In this document: in pieces, positions 36,051-45,321 of the stretch
Layout: every line of letters begins with the position of its first letter
How positions within the stretch are numbered: position 1 is the stretch's first letter
Assembly (NCBI GenBank): GCA_016713335.1
Contig: JADJPH010000105.1
Coordinates: 1 to 52,410, forward strand
DNA: 52,410 nt
From: Candidatus Fredericiella danica
Lineage (GTDB): Bacteria; Chloroflexota; Anaerolineae; Caldilineales; Caldilineaceae
Direction: 5' to 3'
Program-made: the position numbers and the translations under genes
The notes under the pieces: model-generated
Databases searched by the model: none
Told to the model about the DNA's origin: nothing
Seen by the model: the letters and a program-made list of their open reading frames with translations, nothing else

Positions 36051-38108
36051 ATGACTTTCTTACGTTCTCTGCTTACCCCAAAGCACCCCTGGCTCCGCGT
36101 CGTTGCGGTCATCGTCGCGGTTGCGGTCATTGTCGCCGGTGGCTGGATTATCCTCGGGCGCGGTGATGTGCTGCGCGCCCAGAGCAGTATGCCATGCTCG
36201 GGCCAATACTTGATCGACCAGACGCTGGCCAACGGCGCGCGCTGGGAGATGTGTTGGGAACACCGCACCTACGAGGGCATCGTCTTTTACGACGTCCATT
36301 TCACACCGCCGGGAAACGCGGCCCCGCGGCGCAAGATCCTGGCGCAGGCGAACATTGCACAGATCCATGTGCCCTATGATGACAACGGCGCCCGGTTCCA
36401 TGACCTCTCTGACTACGGTCTGGGCGATGTGAAGATGAACGATTTGGCGCCGGAGGATTGCCCAGGCGGCGCCCTCCTGAACTATGCCGGTAAGGACGTC
36501 CTATGCCAGCAGGTTCAGCCGCGCGGGTACGCCTATAAGTATTACACCTCGCAGTTGCAGGGCGATCAGCTGAGCCTGTTCAGTGTTTCGCATATCGGGG
36601 AATACAACTACATCCCGGTTTGGGTCTTTGGCGACGACGGCGCGATTTCGCCGTCCGTGGGGGCCACCGGGCGCCTGCAGCGCTTTACGAACGATCCGAC
36701 CTATGGATGGAAACTATCCAACAACGGCTTTGTCGATGTCTATGGTGTGGCGCACACCCACAACTACTACTGGCGTTTGGACTTTGACGTCAACGGCACC
36801 CCCAACGATGACCTGGTGGAGGAATTTGAGTTCACCCCAACCGCCGACAGCACCAAGTACACGATTTCGGTGAATCCATTCCTGGCCGAGACGGCGCGCA
36901 CCGTGAACCCAAGCCGGATGCGGTCATGGCGCGTTCGCGACACCAACACTGTGAATAGCGAGGGGCACCCCATCTCCTACCACCTGGAGCCGATGCGCGT
37001 GGGCCATCAGCACCAAGGCCCCACAGAGGAGCCTTTTACGAGCAACCAATTCTATGTGTCGGTGGCGAATGCATGTGAGAAATGGATCTCCCACAACAGT
37101 GGCGCATGCGGTGAGAACGTGACTGATTACGTGAATGGCCAGAGCCTGAATGGGCAAGACCTGGTCATGTGGTACGGCATCAGCTTCCACCATCTGCCAC
37201 GCGATGAAGATGAAGTCGCCATGGATGCACACTGGGATGGATTCTCGATCATCCCACGCGATTGGACGGCGCAAAACCCGCTTGACCTGGTCACACCGCA
37301 AGCCCCAACAGCGACTGCGACCAACACGCCGGTCGTGCCGCCGACTGCGACCAACACGCCGGTCGTGCCGCCGACTGCGACCAGCACGCCGGTCGTGCCG
37401 CCGACTGCGACCAGCACGCCGGTCGTGCCGCCGACTGCGACCAGCACGCCGGTCGTGCCGCCGACTGCGACCAGCACGCCCCTCCCGGCAGCCTGTGTGG
37501 TCTACACCAGCACCGTTGCGCCGTTGGCGTTGCCGAATGGGCAGAGCACCATCACCTCGACGCTTGTGATCACAAATGGGCCTATGATTGCCGATATCGA
37601 CGTGAGTTTTTACATGACGCATACGTGGATCGGTGACCTGGTCGTCAGCGTAAGCCAGGTCAGTACGGGGCGAAACGTGACGATCGTCGATCGCCCTGGC
37701 TACCCGGCCAAGCAGTATGGCTGCAGTTACAACAATATCAATACCACACTGACTGATGAGGCGACATTGCCCGTGGAGAATCAGTGTGCGAACACGCTGC
37801 CTGCGATCTCGGGCAAGGTCATCCCCAATAACTTGCTTTCGGCGTTTGACAACACCAGTAGCAATAGCACCTGGAACCTGGTTGTGCGCGACGTTGACCC
37901 AGCGTCTGACTGGGGTGTCCTGCGGAGTTGGGGGCTGCGCGTCTGCCCACCGGGCGCCACGGGGATCACCTCTGGTTCAGGCGCAATCGGATTGCCAGAG
38001 GTCCCCTTTGGGGAGATTGTACCGGTGCTGCCGAGCGATGAACCGCCGCTCGACCACAAGCCGGATGGGACAACGCCAACATTGTTCCTTCCGCAACTTG
38101 AGCGTTAG
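36051..38108 (+). CDS. Copper amine oxidase catalytic domain with repeat linker and P-domain
   Basis: 685 residues. An N-terminal membrane helix (RVVAVIVAVAVIVAGGWIIL) precedes the oxidase catalytic domain (about 45-415). Asp118 in FHDLSDYGLG fits the catalytic base and Tyr185 in IGEYNYIPVW the residue converted to topaquinone, but its neighbours are Glu and Asn rather than the usual Asn and Asp/Glu. Copper ligands fit His235 and His237 (AHTHNYYWRLDFDV) and His381 (FHHLPRDED). A six-unit TPVVPPTAT linker (about 421-480) leads to a proprotein-convertase-type P-domain (SFYMTHTWIGDLVVSV, NSTWNLVVRDVDPASDWG) and the tail LFLPQLER. It probably oxidises amines outside the cell, perhaps with the product of 35280. 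GGAGA precedes the start. Confidence 0.8.
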   Translation: MTFLRSLLTPKHPWLRVVAVIVAVAVIVAGGWIILGRGDVLRAQSSMPCSGQYLIDQTLANGARWEMCWEHRTYEGIVFYDVHFTPPGNAAPRRKILAQANIAQIHVPYDDNGARFHDLSDYGLGDVKMNDLAPEDCPGGALLNYAGKDVLCQQVQPRGYAYKYYTSQLQGDQLSLFSVSHIGEYNYIPVWVFGDDGAISPSVGATGRLQRFTNDPTYGWKLSNNGFVDVYGVAHTHNYYWRLDFDVNGTPNDDLVEEFEFTPTADSTKYTISVNPFLAETARTVNPSRMRSWRVRDTNTVNSEGHPISYHLEPMRVGHQHQGPTEEPFTSNQFYVSVANACEKWISHNSGACGENVTDYVNGQSLNGQDLVMWYGISFHHLPRDEDEVAMDAHWDGFSIIPRDWTAQNPLDLVTPQAPTATATNTPVVPPTATNTPVVPPTATSTPVVPPTATSTPVVPPTATSTPVVPPTATSTPLPAACVVYTSTVAPLALPNGQSTITSTLVITNGPMIADIDVSFYMTHTWIGDLVVSVSQVSTGRNVTIVDRPGYPAKQYGCSYNNINTTLTDEATLPVENQCANTLPAISGKVIPNNLLSAFDNTSSNSTWNLVVRDVDPASDWGVLRSWGLRVCPPGATGITSGSGAIGLPEVPFGEIVPVLPSDEPPLDHKPDGTTPTLFLPQLER
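37311..37490 (+). repeat. Six 30-bp in-frame repeats coding a Pro/Thr linker
   Basis: Units begin at 37311, 37341, 37371, 37401, 37431 and 37461. The first five are almost identical (CCGACTGCGACCAACACGCC then GGTCGTGCCG, with N/S variation) and the sixth diverges at its end. Each codes ten residues of the TATNTPVVPP type. This flexible extracellular linker joins the oxidase and P-domains and is a likely site of length variation. Confidence 0.92.
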
Positions 38109-38113
38109 TTGCC

Positions 38114-38148
38114 AAGAACCCGCACAGAGGTGATCTGTGCGGGTTCTT
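38114..38148 (+). terminator. Intrinsic terminator after the amine oxidase operon
   Basis: A perfect 15-bp stem AAGAACCCGCACAGA (38114-38128) / TCTGTGCGGGTTCTT (38134-38148) has the 5-nt loop GGTGA and begins 5 bp after the stop codon. The T-tract is short (TTCTTT), but stem quality and position make termination likely. Confidence 0.85.
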
Positions 38149-38169
38149 TGCGTGATGTACAATGGCGGT

Positions 38170-39253
38170 ATGGCTCGCCACACAAATTACGCTCACTTCC
38201 TGCGCAGCACCTGGCAACTCAACCGATTGGCGGTGAGTGCCGGTGCGCGCACCCTTGTACATCGCATGGGGGGTAAGCGACGCGCCAACACCTGGTCCAT
38301 TCCGTATGAAGGCGTGCTTGAGTTGCTGACCCTGGGAACGCCAAGCCAGGGGATTGATGATGCTGCTCAGATCCGCGTTCCGCTCGATAACGCAGCTTTG
38401 CTAAATCGCGTGCGCACCGCGCGACGAACGCCAGTCGCCGCTGAATTTGTCCGCGGGGAGTGGGTTGAACGCCGTCACACAGAGCATGGGCGCGTCGTGC
38501 TTTACCTTCACGGTGGCGGATATGTGTCAGGTTCACCACGGACGCATGGGGCATTGACGGCCCACCTGGCACAACATGCGGCGGCGCGCATCCTGGCGCT
38601 GGATTACCGGCTGGCGCCGGAGTGGCCTTTCCCGGCGGCGCTGGAAGATGCTTGACCGCCTATTGCGGCTACTCAACCAGGGTGTCTTGCCGGAACGGAT
38701 TGTCCTTGCCGGCGATTCTGCGGGCGGGGACTGGGTGATCGCGCTGATGCTCTCGCTGCGCGATGCTGCCGTCCCTCTACCTGCGGCCGGTGTTTGCTTC
38801 TCACCTTGGACCGACTTGACGTTGACAGGGGCCACGTTGGCGGCGAACGCAAGCACGGATTTCATCAACCGCAACGTGCTGGCAGCCACCGCAAAGATGT
38901 ATTTAGGGAACCATGATCCCCTCGATCCCCTGGTGTCTCCGCTCTTTGCCGATCTGTCGGGCTTGCCGCCGCTACTGATTCAAGCTGGCACTGCTGAAAT
39001 TTTGTTGGATGATAGCCGGCGTCTTGCCGCACGTGCACGACTGTTTGGGGTGCCGGTCGAACTGGAACTCTGGCCCGACATGATGCACGTATTCCAGTTG
39101 ACTTATCTGATTGAACCCAGGGCGCGTGCTGCGGTGCGGAGCGCCGGCAATTTTATCCGCCGGCGGACGCCGTTGCGTGGCGTGTCCATTCAACTATCCG
39201 CAGAGAAAGAGCGAGTCGATGCCGAACGAACCGCGACTGGTCTATTCAACTGA
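38170..39253 (+). CDS. Alpha/beta hydrolase, hormone-sensitive lipase family esterase, frameshifted
   Basis: The N-terminal part has the HSL oxyanion motif YLHGGGYVSGSPRTH and LALDYRLAPEWPFPAALEDA, then stops at a TGA near 38653. One frame over the protein continues: LLNQGVLPERIVLAGDSAGGDW (nucleophile Ser in GDSAG), VSPLFADLSGLPPLLIQAGTAEILLDD (Asp region) and WPDMMHVFQL (His). At least one missing base near 38650 is required, probably two small indels. The reconstructed enzyme of about 340 residues would hydrolyse short acyl esters. The end at 39253 overlaps the next gene and may be too long because of another shift. ATG 38170 is chosen at the start of family-like sequence. Confidence 0.82.
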
Positions 39254-39552
39254 TCCGGAGCCAGAACGTTCCAGCGCTGCTGGCAGCAAAGCCGGCAGCA
39301 AAACCGGCAAAGGGACAAGCGCTGACGGTGGGGATCGAGCGCAAAGGTCGCGGTGGCAAGACCGTGTCTATTGTGCGCGGGTTTGTTGGCGCGCCGGCCC
39401 AGCGGGAGGCGCTGCTAAAGCAGTTGAAGACCCGGCTTGGCGCCGGCGGCGCGCTTGCGGGCGAGGAGATTGAGATTCAGGGCGATCAGCGCGATCGGAT
39501 TGTGGAGATTTTAGGGGAGATGGGGTATCGCGCGAAGAAGGCGGGGGGATAA
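39219..39552 (+). CDS. yciH: SUI1/eIF1-like translation initiation factor (YciH family), frameshifted
   Basis: The N-terminus MPNEPRLVYSTD is the typical YciH opening. After a Ser/Gly/Lys-rich linker the frame is lost in an A-run near 39300; shifting by one restores KPAKGQALTVGIERKGRGGK and then the SUI1 domain (TVSIVRGFVGAP, LKTRLGAGGALAGEEIEIQG, RIVEILGEMGYRAKKAGG). The whole protein is about 110 residues, normal for the family. Bacterial YciH is a small ribosome-associated protein thought to affect start-site discrimination. The zinc-binding cysteines of some YciH proteins are absent here. GAAAGAG lies upstream of the ATG at 39219. Confidence 0.83.
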
Positions 39553-39592
39553 CACCATTGTCAATGGTCAATTGACCATTGACAATGGTGTT
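39551..39592. terminator. Perfect 42-bp palindrome between convergent genes
   Basis: Two exactly complementary 21-bp arms meet with no spacer (centre CAATTG), starting AACACCATTGTCAATGG on each strand. It overlaps the yciH stop codon and lies 18 bp from the glgC-paralog stop, so it can serve both strands as a terminator. Its inner GTCAATGGTCAATTG (15 bp) recurs at 25587-25601, so it may be a dispersed palindromic element. Confidence 0.7.
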
Positions 39593-39609
39593 TAGGTTCC
39601 GTAATCCCT

Positions 39610-40869
39610 TTAGCGCTGATCTACGCCGACGATTGCACCACTCGCGATGCGCTTCTTCTTGCCAAAGGACTTCAGGTCGCAGCGCGGGTGTACCACGACA
39701 TTGCGACCGATGGTGATGCCTTCGGGCAGCGTGCTGTTTTCGCCAATCAGCGTCAACCCAGTGTTCAGCACTTCGGGCAGCATCGAATTCGGCGTGTTGT
39801 CGTCACCATCGCCGACATGGGCGCCTGCGCCAATCACGACATTTTTGTCGACAATGCAGCGGTCGACGACGGCGCCGGCTTCAATCACGGCATCGTAGAG
39901 AATGACACTGTCACGAACGACGGCGCCTTCAGCCACAAAGACGCCGGGGGAGAGCACGCTTCGCTCGACGATGCCTTCAACCCGGCACCCATTGGAGAGC
40001 AGGCTGCCGCCCACCAGGGCATTTGCGCCTAGCTTCGAAGGGGCGCGTTCTTCGCTCCTGGTGTGGACAATCCAGTCGGGATCGTAGAGGTTCAGTGCAG
40101 GTTCTTCTGAAAGCAGACTCATGTTTGCTTCCCAGTAGGCCTGCACATTGCCGACGTCGGCCCAGTAACCGGGGAATGGGTAGGCTCTGACGTGGCGTTG
40201 TTGCTGCACCATGCCCGGCAACACGTGCTTACCGAAGTCGACATAGCTTTCGTCCTGGAGAATTTCGACGAGCACTTCCTTGCGGAAGGCATAGATGCCC
40301 ATGGAGGCGAGCGTTTCCGGCGAGCGGCGAGTCTTTCCGCGAAACTCGATGATCCGATCGTCGTTGCCGACAGTCACAATGCCGTAGCGATGCGTTTCGT
40401 GGGGATTCACACGGCGGACGCCGACGGTCAGATCTGCACCACTCTGTATGTGCTCGCGCAGCATCGGTTGGTAGTCCATCAGGTAGATATGGTCACCGGC
40501 CAAGATGAGCACATGGTCTTCGCTCTGCTGGAGCACAAAGTCGAGGTTGCGGCGGACGGCGTCGGCCGTGCCGAGTTGCCAGTCTCCATACTGTCCGCCG
40601 CGGTAGGGCTGGAGCAGACGGACACCACCGGTTGCGCGATCCAGATCCCAGGGTTTGCCGATGCCGATATGGTCGTTCAAACTGCGCGGCTTGTATTGCG
40701 TGAGCACGGCGAGGTTGTAGAGCCCGCTGTTGACGCAATTGCTCAACGGAAAATCGATCAGGCGAAACTTGCCACCGAAGGGGACGGCAGGCTCGGCGCG
40801 CATCTCGGTCAACACGCTCAGGTGTTCGCTGGAGCCGCCAGCCATAATCATTACGAATGCATTGGACAT
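39610..40869 (-). CDS. GlgC paralog with degenerate nucleotide-binding loop, possible regulatory subunit
   Basis: 419 residues, intact, clearly an ADP-glucose pyrophosphorylase homolog over its full length: LIDFPLSNCVNSGLYNLAVLTQY, LNDHIGIGKPWDLDR, LILAGDHIYLMDY, LASMGIYAF, and left-handed beta-helix repeats at the C-terminus. The N-terminal triphosphate loop, GGxGTRL in active enzymes and GGEGTRL in the neighbour, is GGSSEHL (Ser13, Ser14, Glu15, His16), and the Lys of RAKPAVPF is Glu26 (RAEPAVPF). Loss of these residues predicts poor or no catalysis. It follows the intact-loop paralog by 10 bp, so the two could form a mixed tetramer as GlgC/GlgD do in Firmicutes. Direct evidence for assembly is lacking. 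Confidence 0.88.
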   Translation of the reverse strand: MSNAFVMIMAGGSSEHLSVLTEMRAEPAVPFGGKFRLIDFPLSNCVNSGLYNLAVLTQYKPRSLNDHIGIGKPWDLDRATGGVRLLQPYRGGQYGDWQLGTADAVRRNLDFVLQQSEDHVLILAGDHIYLMDYQPMLREHIQSGADLTVGVRRVNPHETHRYGIVTVGNDDRIIEFRGKTRRSPETLASMGIYAFRKEVLVEILQDESYVDFGKHVLPGMVQQQRHVRAYPFPGYWADVGNVQAYWEANMSLLSEEPALNLYDPDWIVHTRSEERAPSKLGANALVGGSLLSNGCRVEGIVERSVLSPGVFVAEGAVVRDSVILYDAVIEAGAVVDRCIVDKNVVIGAGAHVGDGDDNTPNSMLPEVLNTGLTLIGENSTLPEGITIGRNVVVHPRCDLKSFGKKKRIASGAIVGVDQR

Positions 40870-40879
40870 GGCGCTATCC

Positions 40880-42135
40880 TCAAATGGTCTTGCCGTCGGC
40901 CACGACCTTGTCGGCCGGGAAGTCGGCCTCGTCGCGGCGGCTGTTGATTAAGACATTACGCCCGATCTGCGCACCATCGGGGATGTAGGCCGACTTGCCG
41001 ATCACGGTGATCCCGGCGAAGAGGCGGTCAGGCATCTGTTCATTGACAATCTGCGAATCGCCGGCGCCAACGATCGCACCGGCGCCTACCACGACCTTTT
41101 TGTCAACGACAACGCGGTCAAGTCTGGCGCCGGGACCGATCCAGGTGTCATTCATGATGACAGAGTCCTGGACGACAGCGCCGGGGCTGACGTAAACGCC
41201 TGGGCTGAGTACGCTGTTGATGACCACGCCGCGCACGACGCAGCCATTCGAAACCATGCTGCTGACCACCTTTGCCTGGGGACCTAGTTTGGCAGGGGGA
41301 CGCTCTTCGGATTTGGTGAGCACGGGCCACTGATCTGTGTAGAGGTCGAGGGCTGGGCGCGCCTGCAGGAGTTCCAGGCTGGTAATCCAGTAGGAGTCAA
41401 TCGTACCGACATCAACCCAATAGCCTTCAAACCGGTAGGCGAAGACGCGATCGCCCGCCGCGAGCATCCGGGGATGATGTCTTTCCCGAAATCGTTGCGC
41501 GGTTTATCCGGGCGGCCTTCGCTCAGGCGTTTTTCCAGCACGTTGGCGTTGAACACGTAGATGCCCATTGACGCCAGATTGCCTTTGTCGCGATCTTTCG
41601 GCTTCTCGTAGAACTGCACGATGCGTTGCTCTTCATCGACCTGCATGATGCCGAAGCGGTTTGTCTCTTCGAGCGGAACCGGCATGACGCCAATCGTGAG
41701 GTCGGCGCCCCTGGCCAGATGGTACTCGATCATCGGGCGATAATCCATCTTGTAGATATGGTCGCCCGAAAGAATCACGACATTGTCGGCGCGGTTCTGC
41801 CGGATGAAATCGAGGTTCTGATAGATGGCGTCTGCGGTGCCGGCGTACCAATTCTGGCCTTTGCGCGCTTGATAGGGTTGGAGGAGGCGCACACCACCGC
41901 GACTCCGGTCCAAGTCCCAGGGCTTGCCGATGCCAATGTGGTCATTCAGGCTGTGGGGCCGATATTGCGTCAACACCCCGACCGTGTAGATGCCACTGTT
42001 CACGCAATTGCTGAGCGTGAAGTCGATGATGCGGAATTTTCCAGCGAAGGGCACCGCGGGTTTCGCGCGATCTTCCGATAGCACGGTCAGCCGCGTTCCC
42101 TCGCCGCCTGCGAGAATCATGGCAATTGTTTTCAT
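40880..42135 (-). CDS. glgC: Glucose-1-phosphate adenylyltransferase, one-base frameshift
   Basis: Makes ADP-glucose for glycogen synthesis. The N-terminus MKTIAMILAGGEGTRL has the complete catalytic loop and RAKPAVPF lysine; SGDHIYKMDY, FYEKP and LASMGIYVF follow. At about 41466 the frame is lost: ATCATCCC then GGATGCTCG lacks one C; restoring it gives DIIPRMLAAGDRVFAYRFEGYWVDVGT and the whole beta-helix domain to the stop at 40880. The complete protein is about 419 residues, normal. It is first in a two-gene operon with the degenerate paralog. Confidence 0.9.
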
Positions 42136-42280
42136 AAATTGTGTCTCTGGCTGGCGCTCGATTGAACCGCACGGTTATCCGCCGAAACGGTTCCGGTGGT
42201 CACAAATTTGCGCACAGTGTAGATCAAAAGCATGAATTGGACAACCCAAGAAATGCATAGCGCAAGTTGGACGTCTTTAT

Positions 42281-42309
42281 TTGGCGCATGGCAACAGATC
42301 CGCTATACT
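42281..42309 (+). promoter_or_regulatory. Sigma70-like promoter of the unknown operon at 42385
   Basis: -35 TTGGCG (42281-42286), 17-bp spacer and -10 TATACT (42304-42309), about 70 bp before the GTG start at 42385. It lies in the 249-bp divergent region shared with glgC; no equally good promoter was seen for the minus strand. Confidence 0.55.
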
Positions 42310-42384
42310 TACGTTTTGCGATAGCGCGTCATGTAGGCATTCGTTGCCACTTATTTTCCGTTCCTGGTCCAAAAGGGGGACAGC

Positions 42385-43979
42385 GTGCTGCAGCGTCCAA
42401 CCCAAACCGCAGCGTTCTGGCGAGATCAATTTGAACTCACCAATGACGATATTGATTTTCTCAATCACTTGCTCCTCGACACTCAAAAGCCGTTGAAGGT
42501 GAGCGACCTGGCGCTTGCGCTGATTCGCGGGAAATACCTTCGCCGCGAGAATTCTCGGATCGAACAAGACCTATCCAAGGGTGTCATTTACGTGCCAAAG
42601 CAGCGCTACCAGAAGGGTCAGACCCTGGTTTTTCCAGCGCTGGAGTTCGCCGTTGGGCAGGTGCTGGATGTGCGCAAGGGCCAGAATCCCGAGCATGGCG
42701 AGTTTGAAGTCATCAAAGTCAGTTTCAGCCCGCGTGAGAAGCCTCGCGAGTTTGCGTCCGGGCTTTCGACGCCACACCGCCTGAACCAGGTCAATGGTGA
42801 GCGGTTGGTGCATGATGATGCACTGCTGTCGGCTGAAGAAATCTATGCACTCTACCACGATGATATTGATGAGTCGCTGTTGTATGCCTTGCAAGAGGGG
42901 CCGCGTCACGAAGCGTTCGTGGAAGTCGATAGCAACTGGCTGCTACGGGACATGCTTGCCGAGGTGCACGTTGGCCATTTGAACATTGCGGAGGCCCTGA
43001 TCGAGATGCAGGGCAAGCCGCAGTCGGCGGCACAGTTGTTGACCGAAGTTGATCTAGACGCCAATGTCAGCCTGTCGATGCGGGTCATGAGTCTGGACTA
43101 TGCCTTGAGCCAGGATGATCGGTTTGACCGCATCAATCAGGGGCGCGAGCACGTCTGGTTCCTGCGCCGTTTGGAGCCTGTCGAGGTTCAGTCTGTACCG
43201 AGGTTGTTGCGTAATCGCCCGACGCCCTATGGGCGAACTCTGCTCAGTGTTGAGATGCTGCAACTGGAGTGGGAGCTCGACGATGAATGGGGAGAGAGTA
43301 GCCTGAGCAGCGAGGTGCCCACGGTGGTGCCTTCGACCAGTTTTGTGTTGATCTATCCGCACCGCCGTTTCGGTACAATCCCTTTGAGCGGCCGGACGCG
43401 CAGCTTTTTCCCGCAGGCGTCCAGTGGCACTTCGATTGTGAGTTTGGTGGACGGCCGTTGGGGAACGCGTTACACTGGTTGGGTGCTGCATGAAGCGCGC
43501 TATGTCACGGGGCTGGCTAAGTGGATGGAGGATCATCTCCTGCCGGTTGGCGCCTATATCACGTTGGAGCGAACGCAGACAGCCAACGAGGTGATTGTGG
43601 ACTTCCGCACACGGCGCCCACGCCGCGAGTGGGCGCGCATTGCCAGCGCGGATCTTGAAAGCAACTCGCTTCTGTTTGAGATGAACAAGATCAATGTCGC
43701 GTGCGAGTATGACGAACAGATGATTGTGGCAGAGCAGAATGCCGAATCACTGAATGAATTACGCGCTCGATTGAGCATGGAAATCGCTCTGTCGTCGAAT
43801 TGGCTGACCAACTCACGCCCGAACTGATCAAACTCAATCCGCCGGGTACGGTGCACGTAAAGAGCGTTTACAGCGCAATCAATATTGTGCGGCGCACCCC
43901 ACCTGGCCCGGTGTTCCATGCCTTGCTCACCAATCGCCGCTTCCGAGAGGTTGGGAGCAGCATGTTCTCGATGGCATAG
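42385..43979 (+). CDS. Unrecognised conserved-looking protein, frameshift near the C-terminus
   Basis: I do not recognise this family. From the GTG at 42385 (AGGGGGA upstream) the frame runs to 43827. A one-base deletion near 43788 hides a further 60 or so residues in the next frame (VVELADQLTPELIKLNPPGT..., ending GSSMFSMA at 43979), giving about 531 residues. There is no signal peptide or membrane segment, and composition is acidic with many Glu/Arg. The first 60 residues (LNHLLLDTQKPLKVSDLALAL) look like a winged-helix or DnaJ-like helical domain, followed by beta-rich sequence (GQTLVFPALEFAVGQVLDVR) with RNA- or DNA-binding barrel character. It is followed by 44072-44512, with which it probably forms an operon. 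Confidence 0.7.
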
Positions 43980-44071
43980 GCTGGCTGTATGATTCCCTAT
44001 CACTTGCGGCGCGGACTAAGTTCCCGGGGTAGTGGGGGAAGTGGCTGGACAATTGAAGTGGAGAGACCTGA

Positions 44072-44512
44072 ATGGCTTCGACAATTCTAGCGGACCGATT
44101 GGCTCGTTTCCGACCGACAGTGGAAACGAAATTTCACATCGATTACGACTGGTGGGAGAAGAGCGGCCAAAGCTTCCGGCTCTTTCTGCGTGATCAACTT
44201 TGCGATGAATGCCGGTCTCGCTTTGCGGACTATCACAACACAGAAGATGTCGACTGGGTTGATCCGGAGACCGGCGAGGTTCATCGCACCGATGCCCTAC
44301 GCGAATGTTTGCGCACGCGCTGCGCCAATGACCCTGACTACATCAATGAGCGGCTGCCGATTGCATCGGCCTGTTTCCGTATCTTTTTGGCAAACAACAA
44401 CTCGCCACTCAGCCCCAAAGAATTGCATCAGTTGATTCCCTGGCGATCGGCGGATGAGATCTTGCGCACCCTGGGTGGTCAGCGAGTTTATCTCGGGCTA
44501 CGACCGCTCTAG
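44072..44512 (+). CDS. Small unrecognised protein with a CxxC pair
   Basis: 146 residues, no signal peptide. No known family is recognised. Features are FHIDYDWWEKSGQSFRLFLR, then LCDECRSRF (a CxxC pair) and later CLRTRCANDP, giving four cysteines that could bind zinc. The C-terminus LSPKELHQLIPWRSADEILRT ends in GGQRVYLGLRPL and resembles a small helix-turn-helix. GGAGAG lies 6 nt upstream of the ATG. It is 92 bp after the 42385 gene and ahead of a strong terminator, so the two are probably one transcript. Confidence 0.75.
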   Translation: MASTILADRLARFRPTVETKFHIDYDWWEKSGQSFRLFLRDQLCDECRSRFADYHNTEDVDWVDPETGEVHRTDALRECLRTRCANDPDYINERLPIASACFRIFLANNNSPLSPKELHQLIPWRSADEILRTLGGQRVYLGLRPL

Positions 44513-44532
44513 GCCGGGCACAACGATCACCA

Positions 44533-44561
44533 GGGGGACGCAACCGCGTCCCCCTTTTTTT
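44533..44561 (+). terminator. Intrinsic terminator with seven-T tract
   Basis: Stem GGGGGACGC (44533-44541) / GCGTCCCCC (44546-44554) with AACC loop followed by seven T residues (44555-44561). It ends the plus-strand operon of the two unrecognised genes; the T-tract is on the plus strand only. Confidence 0.93.
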
Positions 44562-44590
44562 GATTCTATACGCCGGCGAGCCATTGGCGA

Positions 44591-45292
44591 TCAGTCCGGC
44601 TTGAAGCGGTAGCCTTGCCCACGCACCGTGACCAGGTGGCGAGGTTCAGACGGGTCGACTTCAATGCATTCTCTTAACCAACGAATGTGGACATCCAATG
44701 TGCGTGTGTCTTCCAAGTAATCCGTCTGCCACACCTCGCGCATGATCTCGCTGCGGCTCAGAACCTGGTTGGCATGGGTCATGAAGAGGTGAAGCAACGC
44801 GGTGGCCTTCGGCGTGATGTGGTGCTGTCCGGTCGGGGTGAAGACCGTGCGGTAGAGGTTGAGGCTAAATCTGCCGGCAAAGAGTTTGTGTCCATCGTCG
44901 TTCGTGAAGATATCGGACAGTAGGGGCTCGACTTGCTGTGCTTCGATTGGGAGCTCCAAGAAATCATGCATGGCTGTGGGCGTGTTGGGGCGTTGATAGC
45001 CAATACCGACAATCTTGGTCGCGGGAAACCGATGTTGCGCCAGTTTGCAGAAGTCAAGCCGCTGGTCTGGCGTCGAGAACTCGATCAGCATCAGCCGTGG
45101 CGGCGGACCATCGGTGTCGACCGCCAATGCTGCGCGCTGATTGGTTACGTACTTCCATCGCACCGGTGGCATGGCGTTGCGCGCCAAATAGCGCTCGATT
45201 TGAAGGCGCAATGGTTCTGCAGTCGCCATGCCGCGCTCATGGTTGCCGCGATTGGCGAGATACGTAATCCGGATGCTACTGTCATCCGACAT
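44591..45292 (-). CDS. OmpR-type winged-helix regulator with atypical receiver
   Basis: About 233 residues. The C-terminal 100 residues are a clear Trans_reg_C DNA-binding domain (ITPKATALLHLFMTHANQVLSRSEIMREVWQTDYLEDTRTLDVHIRWLRECIE, VTVRGQGYRFKPD, shown here in part). The N-terminal half has receiver-like strand and helix pattern, but where a phospho-accepting Asp is expected it reads LMLIEFSTPD, with Glu in the usual position, and the early acidic pair is unclear. It may act without phosphorylation or constitutively. No histidine kinase is adjacent. ATG 45292 is chosen over the GTG at 45298. It has its own promoter with an inverted repeat directly downstream. Confidence 0.85.
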   Translation of the reverse strand: MSDDSSIRITYLANRGNHERGMATAEPLRLQIERYLARNAMPPVRWKYVTNQRAALAVDTDGPPPRLMLIEFSTPDQRLDFCKLAQHRFPATKIVGIGYQRPNTPTAMHDFLELPIEAQQVEPLLSDIFTNDDGHKLFAGRFSLNLYRTVFTPTGQHHITPKATALLHLFMTHANQVLSRSEIMREVWQTDYLEDTRTLDVHIRWLRECIEVDPSEPRHLVTVRGQGYRFKPD

Positions 45293-45321
45293 GTGCACTA
45301 GTTCCGTTGCGAGGAATAATC

